Shown: in pieces, positions 9,266 to 16,273 of the stretch | How the letters are laid out: each line of letters starts with the position of its first letter | Position numbering within the stretch: position 1 is the stretch's first letter | Made by a program: the position numbers and the translations under genes | The notes under the pieces: model-generated | Database searches by the model: none | What the model saw: the letters and a program-made list of their open reading frames with translations, nothing else | Told to the model about the DNA's origin: nothing | Source of the DNA: DATHTS01 sp965219305 | GTDB lineage: Bacteria; Acidobacteriota; Blastocatellia; Pyrinomonadales; Pyrinomonadaceae | DNA length: 64,000 bases | NCBI GenBank assembly: GCA_965219305.1 | Contig: OZ244725.1 | Coordinates: forward strand, 2,976,001 to 3,040,000 | Reading direction: 5' to 3'

Positions 9266-9351
9266 TTTGCCCGCGAAATACGCGAAATACACGAAAAGAA
9301 GAAAAAAACTCAAATCAAATTTTAGCGATTTTCGCGTATTTCGCGGGCAAA
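9266..9351. repeat. Perfect 22-bp inverted repeat between proA and proB
   Basis: Arms 9266-9287 and 9330-9351 are exact reverse complements, separated by 42 bases. The core motif CGCGAAATACGCGAAA, with a third degenerate half at 9281-9295, recurs in altered form at 12739-12783. This suggests a dispersed REP-like palindromic element. It would form a strong hairpin in the proA-proB transcript. Confidence 0.85.
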
Positions 9352-9354
9352 TTC

Positions 9355-10542
9355 TTACTTCCTGATTTGTCCGTCGCCGAAGACAAACCATTTATTCGTT
9401 AAAAGATGTTCCGCGCCGAGCGGTCCGCGAAAGTGAAGTTTTTGTGTCGAGATGGCGATTTCCGCGCCGAGTCCGAATTCGCCGCCGTCGGTAAATCTCG
9501 TCGAAGCGTTGTGATAAACCGCCGCGCAATCAACTTCCTGCATAAATTTTTCGGCGCGCTTGACGTTTTTTGTAACGATTGTCGCCGAATGCCCGCCGGA
9601 AAATTTGTTTATTTTTTCGATTGCTTCGCCGAGATTTGCAACCGTCCCGACGATCATTTTCGCCGCCAAAAATTCTTCAAACCAGATTTCTTCGCCGGAA
9701 ATTTTTGAAACGGAATCATCTGTTTTACAAATATTCTCGTCGCCGAAAACTTCGATGTTTTTTCCGCGCAAAGCATCAATTATTCGCCCGACTTTTTTCT
9801 CTAAATCCGGCAGTTTTTCATCAATCAAAACTTTGTCGAGCGCGTTGCAGACGCTCAGACGCGATTTGCCGTCGAGAATTATTTCCAACGCCATTTCAAA
9901 ATCCGCTTCGCCGTCAACATAAGCAAAATTGTTGCCGCGACCGCTGACGATTACCGGAACTTTTGAGTTTTTCAACACGAAATCAATCAAAGTTTCGCCG
10001 CCGCGCGGGATTATAACGTCAAATTTTTCCGCGCCGCCTTCGATCAATTTCTGCGTTTCTTCGCGCGAAATGTCGAGATATTTCACAAAATCCGCATCCG
10101 CATTATTTTCTTCCAACGCTGTTTGCCACAAATCCGCCAGACAAAGATTCGTATTTAGAGCTTCTTTTCCGCCTTTGAGCAAAATCTTATTTCCGGCTTT
10201 GAGCGCGATGATCGCAGCTTCGATTGAAACATCGGGACGCGCTTCGTAAATAATCAAGATCGTGCCGAACGGAACAGCGCGATTTTCGATTTTCAGACCG
10301 TTTTCGCGCGTTTCTGCGGAAAGAATTTTCCCGACCGGATCGGGCGCGGCGATTACGTTTTTGACCGAAGAAATCATTTTGTCAACTTTTGCCGAATCAA
10401 CTTTCAGACGATCAAGAATTACCTCATCCGTTTTCGGGCAAGCGTCAACGTCAAGCCGATTTGCTTCGATGATTTCCTGTTTGCCGCTGTCGAGCAATTC
10501 AGCCAGTGTTTCTAAAATGTCGTTTCTTGTTTGCGCGTTCAT
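9355..10542 (-). CDS. proA: Gamma-glutamyl phosphate reductase
   Basis: 395 residues, an aldehyde-dehydrogenase-fold enzyme. It reduces glutamyl phosphate made by ProB to glutamate semialdehyde in proline biosynthesis. Visible motifs include FGTILIIYEARPDVS, ALKAGNKILLKGGKEA, IIPRGGETLI and the catalytic-Cys block SRLSVCNALDKVLID. The C-terminal DGGEFGLGAEIAISTQKLHFRGP is characteristic. The ATG at 10542 gives the usual N-terminus. It precedes proB on the same strand. The order proA-proB is the reverse of E. coli, and the genes are separated by the palindromic repeat. Confidence 0.95.
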   Translation of the reverse strand: MNAQTRNDILETLAELLDSGKQEIIEANRLDVDACPKTDEVILDRLKVDSAKVDKMISSVKNVIAAPDPVGKILSAETRENGLKIENRAVPFGTILIIYEARPDVSIEAAIIALKAGNKILLKGGKEALNTNLCLADLWQTALEENNADADFVKYLDISREETQKLIEGGAEKFDVIIPRGGETLIDFVLKNSKVPVIVSGRGNNFAYVDGEADFEMALEIILDGKSRLSVCNALDKVLIDEKLPDLEKKVGRIIDALRGKNIEVFGDENICKTDDSVSKISGEEIWFEEFLAAKMIVGTVANLGEAIEKINKFSGGHSATIVTKNVKRAEKFMQEVDCAAVYHNASTRFTDGGEFGLGAEIAISTQKLHFRGPLGAEHLLTNKWFVFGDGQIRK

Positions 10543-10712
10543 CTCAAATTACGAATGTTTTATATTAGCAAACGAAAAATATTCGGCAAACGAAAGAAGC
10601 GAAAGCCACAACTTTCGGGAAAAGTCATTTGTGAAAGAATTTTAAAATTCGGGTAAGATGTTAATTGCAATTTCCAACTTTTGTTAGAAATTAGCATTAC
10701 TAAACGCGGATT

Positions 10713-11243
10713 ATGAAAATTCTCATTTCTCTTTTATCAGGATTATTGCTGTTTGCGTTCGCAGACGGAAACGCTTTCGCGCAGCGTCAGGATTTGACGA
10801 TTATTTTGCTCAGACACGCTGAAAAAGACAAAGCGCAGGAAGAACAGACGCTCGATCCGGGACTTTCAGACGAAGGAAAAGCGCGGGCGGAACGTTTAGC
10901 CGACGTTTTGGAAAAATATAAACCCGACGCAGTTTTCTCATCGCAGTTTCGCCGGACTTTTTACACCGTCGCGCCGTATGCCAACGGTCGCCGCAGAATG
11001 ATGGTGCGATTTTACGATAACAATGACTTGAAGGAAGTTACGCGAATCGCAAAAGAAGGAAAATTTAAAACCGTCGTCATCGTCGGTCATAATACGACAA
11101 CACCGCAACTTGCAAATATGCTCGTCGGGGAAAACAAATACAAGTTTTTCGCCGAAGACGAATACGATAAAATAATCGTCATTAAGATAGAAAAACAGAA
11201 AAACCAACCGGACAAGATCAGCGATGAAATTATTTTATACTGA
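10713..11243 (+). CDS. Secreted histidine-phosphatase (SixA/phosphoglycerate-mutase-like) protein
   Basis: 176 residues with a signal peptide ending near AFAQ at about residue 24. The catalytic histidine motif is LLRHAEKD, followed by LSDEGKARAERLADVL, SSQFRRT (phosphate-binding Arg) and the second catalytic His in VIVGHNTTTPQL. The size and the RHAEKD variant place it with small SixA-like histidine phosphatases rather than glycolytic mutases. A periplasmic location is inferred from the signal. The substrate is unknown. It converges with radA, 24 bases apart, and no partner gene is evident. Confidence 0.82.
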   Translation: MKILISLLSGLLLFAFADGNAFAQRQDLTIILLRHAEKDKAQEEQTLDPGLSDEGKARAERLADVLEKYKPDAVFSSQFRRTFYTVAPYANGRRRMMVRFYDNNDLKEVTRIAKEGKFKTVVIVGHNTTTPQLANMLVGENKYKFFAEDEYDKIIVIKIEKQKNQPDKISDEIILY

Positions 11244-11267
11244 GATTTTACAAATAATAATGAGTTT

Positions 11268-12665
11268 TTAGGAAAACAGTTCGTCCAATGCTTCTTCCAA
11301 ATTTTTCACACCGACGACACGCATTCCCAAGAGTTTTTCCAAACCTTTTTTGTTCGACGCGGGCAGAATCAACTTTTTAAATCCTAAAGTCTGCGCTTCT
11401 CTGGCGCGGGTTTCGGATTGGAGAACGCCGCGCACTTCGCCGGTTAAGCCGACTTCGCCGAAAACTGCGGTGTCGGGCGGAATTTGCAGGTTTCTGAAAC
11501 TCGAAGCGATTGCCGCGATCACTCCGAGATCAGCCGCCGGTTCGTCAATTTCCAAGCCGCCCGCGACGTTAATGAAAACGTCGTCGTTGGCGAGTTGGAA
11601 ACCGACGCGCTTTTCGATGACGGCGATCAAAAGCGAAGTTCGGTTGTAATCAAAACCCTGCGCCATTCGTCTGCCTGTGCCGAATTTCGTACCCGAAACG
11701 AGTGCCTGAACTTCAACGAGCATCGGGCGCGTGCCTTCCATACAAACCGTGACGACCGAACCGGACGCGCCTTCGGGACGTTCCTGCAAAAAAACTTCCG
11801 ACGGATTGCCGACGGGTTTTAAACCTTCGCTCGTCATCTCGAAAATGCCGATCTCGTTCGCCGCGCCGAAACGGTTTTTCGTCGCTCTGATTATGCGGTG
11901 ATTATGATGACGGTCGCCTTCAAAATACAAAACCGTGTCAACGATATGTTCCAACGCTTTTGGTCCGGCGATCGAGCCTTCTTTCGTAACGTGACCGATC
12001 AGAAAAACGGGCGTTCCGGTTTGTTTGGCGAAGATCATCAATGCTCCGGCGACTTCGCGCACTTGCGAAACGCTTCCCGGCGCAGATTCAATGTTTTGGG
12101 AAAAAACGGTTTGAATTGAATCAATAATGACGAAATCGGGTTTTAATTTGTCGGTTTCCGCCAGAATATTTTCCATATTCGTTTCCGGCAAAAGAAACAG
12201 ATTTTCGGCATTTATTCCAAGCCGTTCGCCGCGCATTTTTATCTGTCTTTCCGATTCTTCGCCCGACACATAAAGCACGCTCGCGTCCGTTTCGCTCAGA
12301 CGATTAGCGATGTCCAAGATTAAGGTTGATTTACCGATTCCCGGCGCGCCGCCGATTAAAACGAGCGAACCCGCGACGATTCCGCCGCCTAAAACTCTGT
12401 CGAATTCATTTATTCCAGAACTTGTCCGCGCATCGTCCTGCGATTCGATGTCGCTGTAAGAAATAGGTTTTACTTCGCGGAAAGCATCCGACGAAAAACG
12501 CACGTTTTTAACCGCCGAACTTTTTCCGATTGTCTGCGACGTTGCGCGAAATTTTTCTTCGACAAACGTGTTCCATTCGCCACAGTCGGGACATTGACCT
12601 TGCCATTTGCGCTGTTGATTGCCGCAATTTTGGCAGACGTAAATTGTTGCAGGTTGTTTAGCCAT
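11268..12665 (-). CDS. radA: DNA repair protein RadA/Sms
   Basis: 465 residues with all RadA parts. The N-terminal zinc finger has Cys 11, 14, 25 and 28. The RecA-like ATPase has Walker A GAPGIGKST at 106-114, and the RadA-specific KNRFG motif follows. The C-terminal Lon-protease-like domain starts near GTRPMLVEVQALV. RadA is a DnaB-like helicase that extends heteroduplex at recombination intermediates during DNA repair. The gene appears monocistronic. Its upstream region carries a palindromic repeat and a heptamer tract. Confidence 0.96.
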   Translation of the reverse strand: MAKQPATIYVCQNCGNQQRKWQGQCPDCGEWNTFVEEKFRATSQTIGKSSAVKNVRFSSDAFREVKPISYSDIESQDDARTSSGINEFDRVLGGGIVAGSLVLIGGAPGIGKSTLILDIANRLSETDASVLYVSGEESERQIKMRGERLGINAENLFLLPETNMENILAETDKLKPDFVIIDSIQTVFSQNIESAPGSVSQVREVAGALMIFAKQTGTPVFLIGHVTKEGSIAGPKALEHIVDTVLYFEGDRHHNHRIIRATKNRFGAANEIGIFEMTSEGLKPVGNPSEVFLQERPEGASGSVVTVCMEGTRPMLVEVQALVSGTKFGTGRRMAQGFDYNRTSLLIAVIEKRVGFQLANDDVFINVAGGLEIDEPAADLGVIAAIASSFRNLQIPPDTAVFGEVGLTGEVRGVLQSETRAREAQTLGFKKLILPASNKKGLEKLLGMRVVGVKNLEEALDELFS

Positions 12666-12738
12666 AATTCCAGTTTATTTTATGATAAATGAATCTCCGA
12701 ACGATTGCACGAATCATTCAAGTTAGACACAAACAGAC

Positions 12739-12783
12739 GCGAAAATTCACGAAAAAGATACTGTTTTCTCGTGAATTCTTCGC
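12739..12783. repeat. Imperfect palindrome related to the proA-proB element
   Basis: Arms 12739-12755 and 12764-12783 pair with small bulges. The GCGAAAATTCACGAAAA core resembles the arm of the 9266-9351 palindrome. Confidence 0.6.
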
Positions 12784-12876
12784 AGCTATTTGGGGACTGA
12801 TTTATAATTAACGTAAGTTCGACATAAGAAATCATTAAACGTCCGACTTTCGGAGAACGGAATAAATTATTCACTA

Positions 12877-12897
12877 TCAACTATCAATTATCAACTA
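12877..12897. repeat. Heptamer tandem repeat (ATCAAYT, three units)
   Basis: Three consecutive 7-base units ATCAACT, ATCAATT, ATCAACT. Similar short heptamer tracts, with other sequences, occur at 17229-17291, 27912-28035 and 40292-40320. Confidence 0.7.
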
Positions 12898-13131
12898 TTT
12901 TGCAGGATATATGCCGGATAAATCTACGATTAATAATGAATGGTTAATATAGGAAAATGAAATGAGTTGCGGACGCCCGCACACAGTAAGGGCGCAAAAC
13001 ACACTTACTTCGTGCGTGTTTCTGCATAATTTATCCACAATTGATTTGGAATTCCTATAGTGAATAATTTTCGACGAATTGAAGAAAACTTTTTATTTTT
13101 TTATACCGAACTCACATTATAATTATGTTGC

Positions 13132-13800
13132 TCAATCACGCCGATACGCACCGACAACGTAAATATTCGAAATTTTCAGTTCACCTTCAACGCTTTTGAT
13201 TTTTACTGCTTTAAGCGTTACGCCGTCCAGAGATTTGACCGGACTTTTTTCAGCGTCCAACGAAAACTGCGAGCAAACTTGATCGGATTCGGTGCGGCAA
13301 TAACCTTCGCCTTGTCCGGCTAAGACGAACGGAATTTCATTATCATTCGCATCAACAGCGGCAACTTCAAAGTCTATTAGAGGTTGCTGCTCAACTTCGT
13401 TATCCCATGCGTTTTGTTGCGGCTCGCAGTGTGTTTTTCCCCATTCAATTGACTTTACGTTTAACTCTTTTACTTCTTTGTCGGTTAATTTATTGCCGGG
13501 TAATACTTTTAACTCGTCGGGAACTATACATTCCGGGCGTTGCTCTTTCAATTTAACCGGACACAGGCGACTTTTCGATTTTCTGTCATAGCAAATTGTC
13601 TTGCCTTCCAGATCAAGTCCGACCGACAACATTTCGCGGTCTTTGAATACGCGCGGTTCAATAACAAATGTCGTGTAATCGGAAGTTATCTTTCTGCCTT
13701 CGCTTAATAGATTCGGATAACCTTTACCGATTTGCGCGAAATATCCGCAGGAAGAAACCAAAATCAGACAGAGAGTTATTAAACAGAGTTTTGCTTTCAA
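13132..13800 (-). CDS. Uncharacterised lipoprotein
   Basis: 222 residues with a lipoprotein signal: a hydrophobic run, then LVSSC at about residues 15-19, so it is probably an outer-membrane or periplasmic lipoprotein. The mature part has many charged residues and several Cys. No domain is recognised. A good ribosome site (AAAGAGG) precedes the ATG. Before the IS insertion it lay only about 20 bases after the restored stop of the YiiX-like gene. The two were therefore probably one operon, now split by the IS element at 13852-15030. A function linked to that amidase is possible but unproven. Confidence 0.65.
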   Translation of the reverse strand: MKAKLCLITLCLILVSSCGYFAQIGKGYPNLLSEGRKITSDYTTFVIEPRVFKDREMLSVGLDLEGKTICYDRKSKSRLCPVKLKEQRPECIVPDELKVLPGNKLTDKEVKELNVKSIEWGKTHCEPQQNAWDNEVEQQPLIDFEVAAVDANDNEIPFVLAGQGEGYCRTESDQVCSQFSLDAEKSPVKSLDGVTLKAVKIKSVEGELKISNIYVVGAYRRD

Positions 13801-13844
13801 TTCGTTTACCTCTTTTATTTAAGTTTTATAGCGCAAATATCCTA

Positions 13845-13851
13845 CTTTTTC
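13845..13851. repeat. Left target-site duplication of the IS (CTTTTTC)
   Basis: CTTTTTC abuts the left inverted repeat and is repeated exactly at 15031-15037, just outside the right inverted repeat. Confidence 0.85.
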
Positions 13852-13888
13852 TCTCTGTACGGGACAAAACGACATAAGTTAGCTGTTG

Positions 13889-14946
13889 TCAGCATCTTAG
13901 AATTGCAAAGATATTTACTCTCGAATATCTCTTTAGTTCAAATAACACCTCTTGGATTATTTCACATCCTAATCTGAAAAGACTTGTTTGCGCTCTCCCG
14001 TTCTTTTTTATTTCAATCGAGTTGACGGCGTTTTCCGCTTCCCCTGTTTTGATCGCCCACGCCACTGCTAACGCCAATACTCCGAATAACTTATCTATCT
14101 TCTCCACTTTCGTCAGATGCGTTTTTTCGATCTCGAATCCGCGACTCTTTAAGTTCTGAAACAATGTTTCTATCGCCCATCTCCGCTTGTATTCCGACAG
14201 GATTTTCTCACTCGCTTCAGACGAAATGACAATCACACTTTCCTGAGAGTCTTTTCCTCTTTTCACCTCGACCGATACCTTGACTCCGGCGTATCTCCTC
14301 GCCCGTCGCAAACGGTAACTCTCGCCGATCTTCAATGTTCGTAACAATTTCCCGCATCTCATCGGCTTCCCGCTTTTGTTGGTAATCGTCATCGAAGCTT
14401 TTATCCGCAGACGAAACGGGACTTTTTCCTTGTCCAGATATTTGACCAATTCATATCCGTCAAACTCACGGTCACCACTCAAGTATTCGATGTTTTTGAT
14501 GCCGAATACTTTGATATAACGCCCGATTATCTGTTTCTTTTCCGCTAATACGGAGTTGCCTTTGCGCGAGAGCGTTATCCAAAATAACGGTATCGAAGTG
14601 TTTCCAACCACGATTGATAACGTCAAAATGTTGACCCATATCAAGCCGTATTTCCACTCGGTGCGATCCAACGCCAAAACATACTTACCTTTCGGTTTGA
14701 TGATCGCAATAATCAACTCGGCAAAAATGTCGAAATCAATCTCAGCCAACTGAAAAAAGCGTTTTAACCGCCGATATTTTGAATCCTTCTTAGCCGATAA
14801 GTCTAAAACATTGGCTAATCTTGCCAAATTTGTAGTGTTCTGTTGAATAATGGCGATCAGCAAAGCCGCCGCCAACTCGACGCGACGCTTATCTAATGGT
14901 AAATTTGCTCGTAATGCTGCAAAGCATTCGGATGTGTTTTTTTCAT
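13889..14946 (-). pseudogene. IS4-family DDE transposase with an apparent frameshift at codon 3
   Basis: The main frame (13889-14875 and upstream to a stop at 14957) encodes an IS4 transposase. The first acidic residue is in LALDRTEWKYG, the second in YLSGDREFDG, and the Glu is in the YKRRWAIETLFQNLKSRGFE signature. No start codon exists in this frame before the TTG at 14875, which would drop about 24 conserved residues. An ATG at 14946 lies one base out of frame, just before a run of seven A (14937-14943). One extra A would join it to give MKKNTSECFAALRANLPLDKRR, a normal N-terminus. So the gene is inactivated, uses slippage at the A-run, or the run length was misread. Confidence 0.85.
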
Positions 14947-14980
14947 ATGCTGAGGGCTAATTTAGCTCAAAACACATCCG
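14929..14980 (-). promoter_or_regulatory. Hairpin around the transposase start codon
   Basis: Perfect 12-base arms CGGATGTGTTTT (14929-14940) and AAAACACATCCG (14969-14980) enclose the ATG at 14946 in the loop on the transposase strand. Transcripts entering from outside the IS would carry both arms and hide the start, as known for IS10 and IS50. This role is inferred. Confidence 0.5.
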
Positions 14981-16126
14981 TTATCTATTTTCAAATATCT
15001 TTTTAACTTTGTTTTTGTCCCGTGCAGAGACTTTTTCTAAAGAATCATCAAAATAGTTTTCGGCGACGAATTTTGGCGGAACGTGATCGGGCGGCAGATA
15101 TGTGATTGGAATTCCGCCTTTATTAAACCAATAAATTACCGCCTCGGTGCAGAACATACGGTTTTTCGGACCGCCCCAGATTTTTTTGTTCAGCATAATA
15201 ATCGTTCCCGACCCGCCCGGAAAAGATTCAGCCAAATCGGGTATCAAATTGACCGTCTCTCTGGCAAGATTCTTCAATTGATCCAATGCCTCAATTACGG
15301 TAATGCCGGGATTTGCCGCCGTGATAACCGCTCCAGTCGGCGAACTTCTTCCGGCTCCGGCTAATCCCGCCCAATTATATTTCACCGGATTTTTCCCGCG
15401 CGGCGGAATGCCCGCATTGACGTTGTCTCTGGCGGCGTTAATAATATTTTGAATGTTGCTTCCGATACCTTTACGCCGCTTAACCAAAATCACATTAACA
15501 TTTTCGCTCGGACTTAGAAATTCAGCCTTCGATCTTCGCGTAATCCCATCGGACAAGGATTCGATTACAAAATCATTGCCTTATAGAGCGCGGTATGACT
15601 GGAAAAAGTCCACGTTCCCAGTTTACCGCGATGCTATGCCTTCGCCGCCGACACAAAAAATGTCAGCGGGCTGTAAATCGTTCCATCCGATCATTTTAAT
15701 CGGATCAAACTTTATAATCGTAACTTTTTTAGCAGCGGAATTAAATGAAACTTCGATGCCGAAATCGCTTAAAGCCTGGATAAAATCTTGCGGCACACCG
15801 ATTCTTAAAGTATAAATCCTGACATTTGGAATTTTGAGCTGATTTTGAAAGTAAATTTGATTGGCAAAATAATTTGCTGTCTGTTCAATTGTGTCTGTCG
15901 TTAAATCATTATATTGATTCCAATATAAATTCCAGCTTTTAAACACTTCATCGTTTTTTAGAATACCGAACATAGTTAAGTATTCTCTGGCGGCGGCGCG
16001 GTAAAAATCAGTCGGATTTTCGATTTTGATTTCAACTGTAAAAACGTCATTGCCGGAACTTGAAGATTCTTGAAAAGGCGAAACAACCGAAGAATTTTTT
16101 ATTCCCTTACCGACTGCGTAATTCAT
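14981..16126 (-). pseudogene. YiiX-like (permuted papain-fold) amidase gene, frameshifted and IS-truncated
   Basis: Two open frames (15623-16126 and 14981-15556) lie in the same phase and read as one gene. Between them the frame has two stops, but the +1 frame encodes KLGTWTFSSHTALY, exactly the expected SHTALY block with the catalytic His. Two compensating single-base shifts about 50 bases apart therefore interrupt the gene. The catalytic Cys is in NRMFCTEAVIYW near the C-terminus, the permuted His-then-Cys order of YiiX/YaeF-type hydrolases. Codons from 15030 downward come from the IS. With the IS removed the protein would end SLEKVGYLRYKT and stop at about 13821, just upstream of the lipoprotein gene. 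A strong GGAGG site precedes the ATG. Substrate unknown. Confidence 0.8.
15031..15037. repeat. Right target-site duplication of the IS (CTTTTTC)
   Basis: Exact copy of 13845-13851, directly outside the right inverted repeat. Confidence 0.85.
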
Positions 16127-16273
16127 ATCAAACGACCTCCAAACAAGTAAAAGTTCAATAAAAAAATATTAACATTTTGGTTACAGCAAAAACAATAATT
16201 TTATAACTCAATAACGCTTTTTATTCCTATTGTTTTCTAACTGACAAATTCAACTAAACGGTTTAGGATAAAT

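Larger units (their letters stand above)
12666..13131. other. Repeat-bearing intergenic region upstream of radA
   Basis: No credible gene. It contains an imperfect palindrome (12739-12783), a three-unit heptamer tract (12877-12897) and a small hairpin near 12997-13021. The 66-codon frame at 12680-12880 runs through repeat sequence and looks spurious. Confidence 0.6.
13852..15030 (-). mobile_element. Complete IS4-family insertion sequence, about 1.18 kb
   Basis: The ends are 18-bp inverted repeats with one mismatch: TCTCTGTACGGGACAAAA at 13852-13869 and the reverse complement of TCTCTGCACGGGACAAAA at 15013-15030. They are flanked by the 7-bp direct repeat CTTTTTC. One transposase gene fills the element. 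A 7-bp duplication and this transposase type suggest the ISPepr1-like subgroup of IS4, which is an inference. Removing the element and one target copy restores a plausible end of the neighbouring amidase gene, independent support for the boundaries. A 12-bp inverted repeat (14929-14940 and 14969-14980) flanks the transposase start codon. Confidence 0.9.

Noticed and set aside
9254..9391. 46-residue N-terminal extension of ProB
   Set aside because: Encoded by the palindromic repeat between proA and proB; the family start is the ATG at 9253.
12680..12880. 66-codon minus-strand ORF upstream of radA
   Set aside because: Runs through a palindrome and a heptamer tract; composition is not gene-like.
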